Origin: Streptomyces maremycinicus
GTDB taxonomy: Bacteria > Actinomycetota > Actinomycetes > Streptomycetales > Streptomycetaceae
Direction: 5' to 3'
Assembly: GCF_001184025.1 (NCBI RefSeq)
Contig: NZ_BBYG01000019.1
Coordinates: 248,001 to 312,000, forward strand
Length of the DNA stretch: 64,000 nucleotides
The position numbers were made by a program, and so were the translations under genes. The notes below the pieces were generated by a model. That model was not told the origin of the DNA. It saw only the letters and a program-made list of their open reading frames with translations, and did no database searches. Below are positions 44,480 to 51,293 of the stretch, piece by piece (the first letter of the stretch is position 1; each line of letters opens with the position of its first letter).

Positions 44480-44551
44480 GTGCGGTAAGAATGGCGTCCG
44501 CCGCCACCGTCCCACCAGGCGGAATTCCATTGAATGGCATGCGATCGAAAC
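44480..44551 (-). promoter_or_regulatory. Promoter/operator of the queD operon (IclR box)
   Basis: 72-base block nearly repeated upstream of the MFS gene (47179-47249). It contains the palindrome-bearing core TTCCATTGAATGGCA (44525-44539; CCATT-G-AATGG) followed by CGA-y-CGAAAC, and at the other side the element read as CATTCTTACCGCAC on the coding strand. The spacing of the two elements is the same to one base in both copies. It lies between queD and the divergent iclR, as expected of an IclR-family operator. Confidence 0.85.
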
Positions 44552-44598
44552 ATGGACGACATGTGTTCTCCGGCCGCGCGGTGGGTCACACTGCGAGG

Positions 44599-45432
44599 GT
44601 GACGAACCACGCGGGCACCTCCCGTGCCGCCCGGGGACGACGGCCGCCGCAGGGCGAACCGGTGATCGACCGTGCGTTCGCGCTGCTCACGGCCTTCTCC
44701 GAGGACCGGCGCTCGCTGACCCTCGCCGAACTCAGCCGCGTCACGGACACCCCGCCGAGTACGACGCTACGCCTGGCCCGGCGGCTGGTGCACTGGGGCG
44801 CCCTGGAGCGGGACGCCGACGGCCGCTACGTCGTCGGCCTGCGGCTGTGGGAGGTGGCCTCGCTGGCGCCGCGCGCGCACGGCCTGCGCAGGGTGGCGCT
44901 GCCGTACATGGAGGATCTGTACGAGGCGACCCACCAGCACGTCCTGCTCGCCGTTCGGGACGGCGCGGACGCCTTGCTGGTCGAGCGGCTGTCGGCGCAC
45001 GCCGCCATCGACGTGCTGTACCGGGTGGGCGGCCGGCTTCCGCTGCACTCCACGGGCGTCGGTCTGGTGCTGCTGGCCCACGCCGAGCCCGACTTCCAGG
45101 ACGAGATCCTCGGGCAGGCCCTGACGCACGAGCCGGAGGGCGTACCGCTGTCCTCCGCGGCGCTGCGGCGTTCCCTCGCCGAGATCCGCAGCACCGGGGT
45201 GGCCGTCGTCAACCGGGCCGAGCCGGTACCGCTGCTGGCCGTGGCGGCGCCCGTGCGCGGGGCCGACGCCGAGGTCGTCGCGGCGCTGTCGGTCGTCGTG
45301 CCGGCCGGCCACGCGGAACCCCGTGTGCTCGCACCGGCGCTGCGGGCCACTGCCCGGGCCCTGTCGCGCAGCCTCGGCGCGGTCACGGGCCCGCCGACCC
45401 CGGCACCGGGCAGCCTCCGCCGACGGCAGTGA
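44599..45432 (+). CDS. IclR-family regulator of the flavonoid locus
   Basis: 277 residues. Winged helix at about 20-80 (VIDRAFALLTAFSEDRRSLTLAELSRVTDTPPSTTLRL) and IclR effector-binding domain to about 260 (EATHQHVLLAVRDGADALLVERL, PLHSTGVGLVLLAH, PLLAVAAPVRGADAEVVAAL). GTG 44599 is used; no good ribosome-binding site is visible, and the mRNA may be leaderless. Divergent from queD and convergent with the MFS gene. The shared operator upstream of queD and the MFS gene makes it the probable local regulator, with a flavonoid or aromatic breakdown product as ligand. Confidence 0.9.
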   Translation: MTNHAGTSRAARGRRPPQGEPVIDRAFALLTAFSEDRRSLTLAELSRVTDTPPSTTLRLARRLVHWGALERDADGRYVVGLRLWEVASLAPRAHGLRRVALPYMEDLYEATHQHVLLAVRDGADALLVERLSAHAAIDVLYRVGGRLPLHSTGVGLVLLAHAEPDFQDEILGQALTHEPEGVPLSSAALRRSLAEIRSTGVAVVNRAEPVPLLAVAAPVRGADAEVVAALSVVVPAGHAEPRVLAPALRATARALSRSLGAVTGPPTPAPGSLRRRQ

Positions 45433-45465
45433 GGCCGGGCGAGCCGTGCGAGCACCGACGGACGA

Positions 45466-45508
45466 CGTCGTCGCCCCCGGCCGTGGAACACGGCCGGGGG
45501 CGACGACG
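45466..45508. terminator. Bidirectional terminator, perfect 20-base stem
   Basis: Arms 45466-45485 and 45489-45508 with a GAA loop, between the convergent iclR and MFS genes. Confidence 0.92.
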
Positions 45509-45581
45509 AGGGAGCGACGGTGGGGGCGCCACAGTGGTGGTGGCGGTGGTGGCGGTGTGCGGCGGGTGACCGTGCGGCCGG

Positions 45582-47087
45582 TCAGGTGGCGAGGACCGCG
45601 TCGCTCTCCCGCGGATCGCGCGGTGCCGGGGGCGAGTCGCTCTCCGCCGGGTCGCGCAGGGCCGGGATGAACAGGGACACCGCCAGCGCGGCCAGCAGGA
45701 TCAGGGCTCCGGTCCAGAACACCCAGGTGTAGCCCGCGTCCAGATAGAAGGCGGTGCCCTTCAGCACCGTGCTGTGGGCGGCGAGGACCGCGAAGCACAC
45801 GGCGGGGACGACCGTGCCGAAGAAGTTGAAGAGCATCTGCATCAGGCCGCTGCCCTGCCCCTGCTCCTCCACCGAGACCACGCCCAGGACCAGCACGGGG
45901 GCGATGGAGACGATCAGGCCGGTGCCGAGGTTGGCCAGACACGCCGTCAGGACCAGCTCGGTGGCGTCGGCGTGGAAGAGGCCCATCAGCCCGTATCCGG
46001 CCGCGCCCAGCCCCAGCCCGACCGCCCACAGCAGGCGGGCGTCGGCCTTGCGCAGCAGACGGCCGGCGAGGAATCCGGTGCCGAGCATGACCAGGTTCCA
46101 GGTCAGACCGATCCGCGCGTTGTGCGTGCTGGTCCAGCCCAGCCCGTCGGAGACCCCGGGAATCCGGGGGTAGAGGGCCAGCAGGATGCCCATGGAGGCC
46201 ATCGCCAGCGCGGTGGCCTGGCCCACGGCCGCGGCACCGACCGTCAGCGCGACCGGACGCCGGCCGAGCACCCGCAGATCGAGGATCGGATGGGCGCTGC
46301 TCCGCTGGACGAGCACGAAGACGACGAGCGCCACCAGTCCGCCGGCCGTCCAGCCGAGGGTCGCGCCGCTCGTCCAGCCCCAGCTGCCGCCCTGGCCGAC
46401 CGCGTAGACCACGGCCGACAGACCACCGCCGAGCAGGATCCCGCCCAGCCAGTCGAAGCCGTTCTGGAAGTCGTGCCGCGGGGTCTCCGGCACCAGCACC
46501 GCCACCAGCGCGAACGCCACCGCGGTCGCGCCGGCGACGAACCACAGCGCGGCCCGGTACCCCCCGGCGTCGATCAGCCACCCGGCGAGCAACGGCCCCA
46601 CGACCCCGACGAGACCCATGCTGCCGCCGAGGATCGCGCTGGCCTGCTTCACCATCCGGGCGGGGAACAGATCACGCACGGCGGGGAAGGACAGCGCGGC
46701 GAACGGGGCGTAGCAGGCGGCGATGCCCCGGCCGACCAGCAGCAGCCAGAAACTGCCCGCCATGGCCGCGACGATGTCGCCGACGACCCCGAGGCCGATC
46801 ATGGCGAGCATGATCCGCCGTCTGCCGTACCGGTCACCCGCCTTGATGACGAACGGGATGAGCAGGGTCGAGACCATGGTGACGATCAGCGAGAACCAGG
46901 CGACCTGGGTGGTGTGGAAGCGCTGCGCGATGTCGGCCGTCGTGTTGGCCGTGACGATGCCGGCGACGGCCAGCAGCTGCGTCGGCCAGATCAGGGCCAC
47001 CAGCAGGGCCACCAGACGCGGGGTCCAGCGGTCGGGGGTCCGGGCGGACGATGCCGTGAGCGAGGGGCCTGGAGACGTCGATGTCAC
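45582..47087 (-). CDS. MFS transporter (DHA2/14-TM type), candidate flavonoid or glycoside permease
   Basis: 501 residues with about 12-14 membrane helices. MFS motif A appears as AGDRYGRRRIML, with ARMVKQASAILGGSMGLVGVVGPLLAGWL as the motif-C-like helix. DHA2 members are often exporters, but here the gene shares its promoter with the quercetinase operon, which supports uptake of the substrate. GTG 47087 has AAAGGAG 8-10 bases upstream. No substrate-binding protein is encoded, and the rhamnosidase is cytoplasmic, so the intact glycoside must enter the cell by some route. Confidence 0.88.
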   Translation of the reverse strand: MTSTSPGPSLTASSARTPDRWTPRLVALLVALIWPTQLLAVAGIVTANTTADIAQRFHTTQVAWFSLIVTMVSTLLIPFVIKAGDRYGRRRIMLAMIGLGVVGDIVAAMAGSFWLLLVGRGIAACYAPFAALSFPAVRDLFPARMVKQASAILGGSMGLVGVVGPLLAGWLIDAGGYRAALWFVAGATAVAFALVAVLVPETPRHDFQNGFDWLGGILLGGGLSAVVYAVGQGGSWGWTSGATLGWTAGGLVALVVFVLVQRSSAHPILDLRVLGRRPVALTVGAAAVGQATALAMASMGILLALYPRIPGVSDGLGWTSTHNARIGLTWNLVMLGTGFLAGRLLRKADARLLWAVGLGLGAAGYGLMGLFHADATELVLTACLANLGTGLIVSIAPVLVLGVVSVEEQGQGSGLMQMLFNFFGTVVPAVCFAVLAAHSTVLKGTAFYLDAGYTWVFWTGALILLAALAVSLFIPALRDPAESDSPPAPRDPRESDAVLAT

Positions 47088-47178
47088 GCAGCCGCTCCTT
47101 TCGCGAGCCGGGCGGTAGGGGCAGAACGAACGCCCGGGAGCGGCACGACCGGCACCTGGCGGCCGGGCCCCACGAGGC

Positions 47179-47249
47179 GTGCGGCAAGAATGAGCGCCCG
47201 CCGCCCTGGCCACCAGGCAGATTTCCATTGAATGGCACACGACCGAAAC
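47179..47249 (-). promoter_or_regulatory. Promoter/operator of the MFS gene (second IclR box)
   Basis: Second copy of the block at 44480-44551: TTCCATTGAATGGCA at 47223-47237, CGACCGAAAC beyond it, and GTGCGG-y-AAGAATG at the other end. About four of five positions agree by eye over 71 bases. It ends about 90 bases before the MFS GTG start. Confidence 0.85.
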
Positions 47250-47286
47250 GTCCCGTACACGCACCGGAACCGAGTGGCCCGGGAAG

Positions 47287-47706
47287 TCAGCCAAGGAAGA
47301 GGATCAACAGACTGTCGGCGGTGGCGAGCACCCCGTAGCAGAACAGCATCGGCCGGGACAGCAGGACCGGCAGCCAGGGCGCTTCACCGCCGTGGCGGCG
47401 GGTGTCCATCGTGAAAAGCGGTGGAGCGGCTTCCCCGCCCCTGACAACCTCTTCGTAGAGGCCGCGGAACAGGCGTTCCTGACGCAGGTAGTAGCCGTCG
47501 AGCAGCCAGAAACCGATCGCCACGGTCACCGCCACCGGAACGGTTCTCCAGTCCGGACGACCGTGCGCCATGGCGATGAGCACGCTGTTGAGCGTGATGC
47601 ACCAGCCCTTCACGAGGAAGGAGTTGTTGCTGAGCCGGGAGATCACGCTCTGCAACAGCTCCAGGTGCTTGAGTTCCTGCTCGCCGAGGTGCGGTCGCCG
47701 GGTCAT
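47287..47706 (-). CDS. Small three-TM protein, last gene of the TIR operon
   Basis: 139 residues. N-terminal amphipathic helix LKHLELLQSVISRLSNNSF, a hairpin of membrane helices at about 32-48 and 54-70 (FLVKGWCITLNSVLIAMA; VAVTVAIGFWLLDGYY), a charged segment RQERLFRGLYEEVVRG, then a C-terminal helix at 117-137. The pattern NSFLVKGWCITLNSVLIA...LLDGYYLRQERLFR is widespread in small bacterial proteins found beside TIR and other conflict-type genes, I believe, but I cannot name a characterised member. It recalls SLATT-type pore-forming effector domains in build only. Start overlaps the upstream stop by 4 bases. Confidence 0.75.
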   Translation of the reverse strand: MTRRPHLGEQELKHLELLQSVISRLSNNSFLVKGWCITLNSVLIAMAHGRPDWRTVPVAVTVAIGFWLLDGYYLRQERLFRGLYEEVVRGGEAAPPLFTMDTRRHGGEAPWLPVLLSRPMLFCYGVLATADSLLILFLG

Positions 47707-49061
47707 CCTTCCGGCACCGACGCCCCGGGCGGGGACACGGGACCGTCCGTGAGCAGGAACTGGAGGCGCAGCTCGTGGACGACGCCGTCCAGCAGGTGTT
47801 CCAGCAGGTCCGGGGAGTACCAGCTCAACAGGTCGGCGTAGTGGTCCAGAACCTCCAGACGCAACCGGGGAGTGGCGCTTCCTCCGCGGCCGTCCAGGAC
47901 GGGGAGAGCGTATTCCCGCAGGGGCAGCTCCAGGAGGCCCGCTACCCCGGTGTCGGCCCGCTCGTCGACGATCGCGGCGCAGGCGTCGTCCACCACACGG
48001 CGTGCGTCGGCCGCGGTCTGCTCCACCGCGGCGAACAGCCGGTGCCAGGACGCGCCGTGCGTCGTGATGCTCTCGCGCGCCGCCGGCACCAGTTTCCTCA
48101 TCTGGGCCTCGGCGCCGGACAGGGACTCCTTCGCCTCCTTGTGGCTCTCCGTGTACGGATTGTGCGCGAGGACCGTGGTGGTCAGGGTGGCGAGGCTGAG
48201 CGCGATGAGAACGAAGACCGCCATGAGGTAGCCGTGCTCTCCGAATGTGGCGGTGACCTGGTGACTCTGCTTGGCACGGCTGTGAGCGGTCGCCGCGAGC
48301 AGGCCGATGAGCAGCGCGTTGCTGAGCACCGGCAGGGTCAGTCCGGGCCAGGGGAGGTCGTGGGGCTGCCGTGCCTCCACGGCCGGCCCGTCCAGCCGCC
48401 ACAGGTGCCGCCAGGCCGCCCGCGGGCTGCGGCGCGCACGTTCGGTGTGGCGCCCCTGGCGCACCCGTAGCCGGAAGAGCGACCGGGCGAGCGCGGAGGC
48501 CAGGGCGAACTGGAGGCAGGACACCCCGATCGCAGCCAGGTAGGCGAACAGATGGACCGCGGTGGACCAGAGGCCGTCCGGGTCCGGCACGTCGAGGAGA
48601 CGCACCACCGCCTCCCCGACGAACGGCAGCTCGAACAGCGCGCTGAACACGAGCATGACCCACTGGAGCCACACCCACGGACTGCGTCCATGGCGCAAGC
48701 TCTCCGGTCCGTCCGCGCTGTGCCGGTCCCGTACCTTCCTGACGTCGTCCCGTGCCCGGCCCGCCGAGTGCTGGGCCGTGAACAGGCTCACTGACTCGAT
48801 CGCCTCGCGCGCGGACTGGAACGTCGTGTGGAGTGCAGAGCCCATCTCGCCGAGGGTGGGCTGGGCCTCGGCCAGCCCGGAGTTGCCACGAGTGAAGGCG
48901 CGCGTGAGCGTCGCGCACTCCTGGCTGTCCACCGGGTCCACAGGACGCCCGGCCGAGCGGTGCCCGTTTTCTCCGACGAGGGGGAGGAGCGGCCTGGTGC
49001 AGGGTACGGGCGCGTCGAGGGGATCCGTCCGTCCGGAACCGTTGCTGCCGTTTACGTTCAT
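47703..49061 (-). CDS. Four-TM membrane protein of the TIR operon
   Basis: 452 residues. A soluble N-terminal 125 residues with a helical stretch (SALHTTFQSAREAIESVSLF) is followed by membrane helices at about 129-153, 168-192, 240-258 and 277-299, and a 150-residue helical C-terminal domain (SGAEAQMRKLVPAARESITT...LLELPLREYALPVL). No match to MotA/TolQ or another named channel is evident. The ATG lies 17 bases after the lipoprotein stop. Unknown function; likely the membrane partner of the OmpA-type lipoprotein. Confidence 0.75.
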   Translation of the reverse strand: MNVNGSNGSGRTDPLDAPVPCTRPLLPLVGENGHRSAGRPVDPVDSQECATLTRAFTRGNSGLAEAQPTLGEMGSALHTTFQSAREAIESVSLFTAQHSAGRARDDVRKVRDRHSADGPESLRHGRSPWVWLQWVMLVFSALFELPFVGEAVVRLLDVPDPDGLWSTAVHLFAYLAAIGVSCLQFALASALARSLFRLRVRQGRHTERARRSPRAAWRHLWRLDGPAVEARQPHDLPWPGLTLPVLSNALLIGLLAATAHSRAKQSHQVTATFGEHGYLMAVFVLIALSLATLTTTVLAHNPYTESHKEAKESLSGAEAQMRKLVPAARESITTHGASWHRLFAAVEQTAADARRVVDDACAAIVDERADTGVAGLLELPLREYALPVLDGRGGSATPRLRLEVLDHYADLLSWYSPDLLEHLLDGVVHELRLQFLLTDGPVSPPGASVPEG

Positions 49062-49077
49062 GGTGTGATGTCCGACC

Positions 49078-50331
49078 TCACTTCCAGAAGACGCGGACGT
49101 CCACACGGCGGTCGCACTGCAACCGCTCCTTCGCGGACATGTCCTCGGTGGATCTGACGGCGGAGCATCCCGGGGACACACCCCGGCCGTAGGCCGAGAC
49201 GTGCGACTCGGGCACCCCGTGCGCGACGAGCACCTCGGCCACGGCGTCCGCGCGGCTCTGCGAGAGCGACCGGTCATTGCCTGATCCGCCGCGCGGGTCC
49301 ACGTAGCCGTCGACCTCGACTCGGTCCAGCCCCGGTGTGGTGCGGGCCCGGACCGCTATGCCGGTGAGCGGCGCCGTGGCCGCCGGACGCAGCCGTGCCG
49401 AGTCGGTGTCGAACAACGCGGCGCCCGGCAGGGGGTACGTGCGGGAGCGGCCGTCTCGGTACGGCACCACCGGGTCGGCCGGGACCTGACCGGTCGAGTC
49501 GGGTGCGTGCGCCGAGCCGACCGGGGTGTCGCTGGTGGTACACGTCGTCCCGGTGCCGCCCGCACGTTCGCAGAGCGTCTTCCAGAGGCGGGCCAGCCAG
49601 GCGCGCTGGGCCTGGTTCGCCGACGGCTGCTCCCCGGCCGAGTGACCCAGACCCACGAACGTGACGTCGACGCCGCCGAGGTCGGGCAGTTCGGCGAACT
49701 CGCCCTGGGTGGCGCACACCGACACGATGGCCTCTATCTCCGGCTCGGAGCCGAAAACGGCCGGGCGAAGATCGGCACACCCGGCGGTCGAGAGCCCGTC
49801 GCTCAGCACCACGAGCCGCCGTGGACCCTCGACATCGTGGAACAGGCCGGCGCCGGTCCCCAGCGCGGCCAGGACATCGGTGCCCCCGTTCGCGGGGACC
49901 GCACGCTGGGCGGTGGTGACGTCGTCGGTGAGGCAGCCGATCGCGCCGTCCCGGTTGCTCTCCCGGTTGCCGGAGCTGCGCGCGCTCCGCTTCCAGTCGG
50001 CGGACCTGTTCCGGTAGACCCAGTCGACGTCGCCGGGGGTGCCCGCGAAGGTTCCGACGGAGAAGGTGTCGCCCGCTTGGACCCGTTCCTTCAGCAGGGC
50101 ATCGATCGCCGGGGCGTAGTCGAGGCCCCCGGCGTCGGACGCGCTGCCGCGTACGGACGCCGAACCGTCGACGAGAATCACGGTGCCGCCCGCATCGGAG
50201 GCGGGCGCCTGGTCCTTCATCCAGTCGCAGCCGGCCTTCGGGTCGTCCGTGCCGCAGCCGGCCAGCAGACCGGCGAGCAGGACGACGGGTGCCAGGGATC
50301 CGGCCGCGCGGGCGACCAAGGAGGTCCTCAC
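49078..50331 (-). CDS. Lipoprotein with VWA-like and OmpA C-terminal domains
   Basis: 417 residues. Signal peptide with lipobox LLAGC (Cys26). A von Willebrand A-type domain starts at once: MIDAS motif DGSAS (Asp55, Ser57, Ser59), TDV in GGTDVLAALG and SDG in VVLSDGLSTAG. The last 120 residues are OmpA-like: LFDTDSARLRPAA, then VDGYVDPRGGSGNDRSLSQSRADAV and YGRGVSPG, RRVDVRV. It should be anchored in the membrane and hold peptidoglycan. GTG start overlaps the previous stop (GTGA) and has GGAGGG upstream. Fusion of a MIDAS domain with OmpA in a TIR operon is unusual. Confidence 0.85.
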   Translation of the reverse strand: MRTSLVARAAGSLAPVVLLAGLLAGCGTDDPKAGCDWMKDQAPASDAGGTVILVDGSASVRGSASDAGGLDYAPAIDALLKERVQAGDTFSVGTFAGTPGDVDWVYRNRSADWKRSARSSGNRESNRDGAIGCLTDDVTTAQRAVPANGGTDVLAALGTGAGLFHDVEGPRRLVVLSDGLSTAGCADLRPAVFGSEPEIEAIVSVCATQGEFAELPDLGGVDVTFVGLGHSAGEQPSANQAQRAWLARLWKTLCERAGGTGTTCTTSDTPVGSAHAPDSTGQVPADPVVPYRDGRSRTYPLPGAALFDTDSARLRPAATAPLTGIAVRARTTPGLDRVEVDGYVDPRGGSGNDRSLSQSRADAVAEVLVAHGVPESHVSAYGRGVSPGCSAVRSTEDMSAKERLQCDRRVDVRVFWK

Positions 50332-51230
50332 AGGTCCGATCCCTCCGCCATGACGACGCCTCCGCCCCAGGAACCCGGGTTGAGGCCCATCTCCATACGA
50401 AATGCGTAGATCGCCGTGTCGTATGCGGCCGCGAACTCATACATGCCGGAACGCTGATGTGCGCTGCTCGCGCCCTCGAGTGCCTGGAGCAGCGCCTGGA
50501 CGCTGGTGAGCCGGTCCTTGTGCAGGGCCGACATCACCATGTGGAAGTCCGCGTCGGCGAAAGTGGCGGCGAACGGCACGAGCAGGCGCCGCTTGTGCGC
50601 GTCGAGTTCGCCGAGCAGTTCCAGGTCCTTGATCACTTCGAGCCAGGCCTCGGTGAGCTCCCGCGCCCGCTTCGCCCTGAACTCGCCGACCCGAAGCGTC
50701 TCCTTCAGCGTCAGCTCCTCCAGGTGGTACTTCAGCACGTGGTCACGTACGGCCGGATCCACCCGCACCCGGACCGACGGCGTGCAGCGGACAAGACCCT
50801 GCGTGTCGTCGAAGCACCAGTTGCCGTCCGTCGCGAGCTTGGCGTTGATCGCCCGCTCGGCGGCTACCGGGTCGTCCGGAGCACAGTCGCGCGCGGTGGT
50901 CCAGGCGACCCGGAGCAGTTCCTCCCGCGCCGTCGCCTCGTGCTGGCGGACCCGCGTCCTCAGCGTGTCCCGGGACATCTCCCTGCTGCTCCACCGGAAT
51001 GTGGGGAACACCTGGAAGGAGAACACGTCGCCGTGGGCCGCCATGGCGAGAGGGCTCTCCTGAGGTGACGACTGCACGGAGACCTTCTTGCGGGGTACCG
51101 GTCCGTCGGTCTCGTCGTCCGACCAGGTGTCTTCCGTCTGCGTCTCGCCGTTGTCGTCATACATCGAGCGCCACCACTTGCGCACCGCTTCGCGTACCGT
51201 GGCGAACAGACCTTTGGGTCGTCGTCGCAT
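50328..51230 (-). CDS. Uncharacterised protein of the TIR operon
   Basis: 300 residues, basic N terminus (RRRPKGLFATVREAVRKWWR), acidic linker, then an alpha/beta region beginning GDVFSFQVFPTFRWSSREM with LVRCTPSVRVRVDPAVRDHVLKYHLEEL and long charged helices (ELTEAWLEVIKDLELLGELDAHK). The order of strands then helices faintly recalls SPFH/band-7 domains, but I would not assign it. No signal peptide. AGGAGG lies 7 bases before the ATG. It follows the P-loop gene by 63 bases. Confidence 0.7.
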   Translation of the reverse strand: MRRRPKGLFATVREAVRKWWRSMYDDNGETQTEDTWSDDETDGPVPRKKVSVQSSPQESPLAMAAHGDVFSFQVFPTFRWSSREMSRDTLRTRVRQHEATAREELLRVAWTTARDCAPDDPVAAERAINAKLATDGNWCFDDTQGLVRCTPSVRVRVDPAVRDHVLKYHLEELTLKETLRVGEFRAKRARELTEAWLEVIKDLELLGELDAHKRRLLVPFAATFADADFHMVMSALHKDRLTSVQALLQALEGASSAHQRSGMYEFAAAYDTAIYAFRMEMGLNPGSWGGGVVMAEGSDL

Positions 51231-51293
51231 GAATGATCCTCCTGTGACTGGTTCGGCGGGGACATGGGGCGTGGGTGTGTAGGGGACCGGTCC

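Noticed and set aside
47707..48918. Upstream extension of the small three-TM gene to about 543 codons
   Set aside because: The extension is the out-of-frame shadow of the four-TM gene; homology begins at MTRRPHLGEQ, which overlaps that gene's stop by four bases.
50328..51230. SPFH/band-7 (stomatin) assignment
   Set aside because: Only a vague order of strands and charged helices; no membrane anchor or clear signature.
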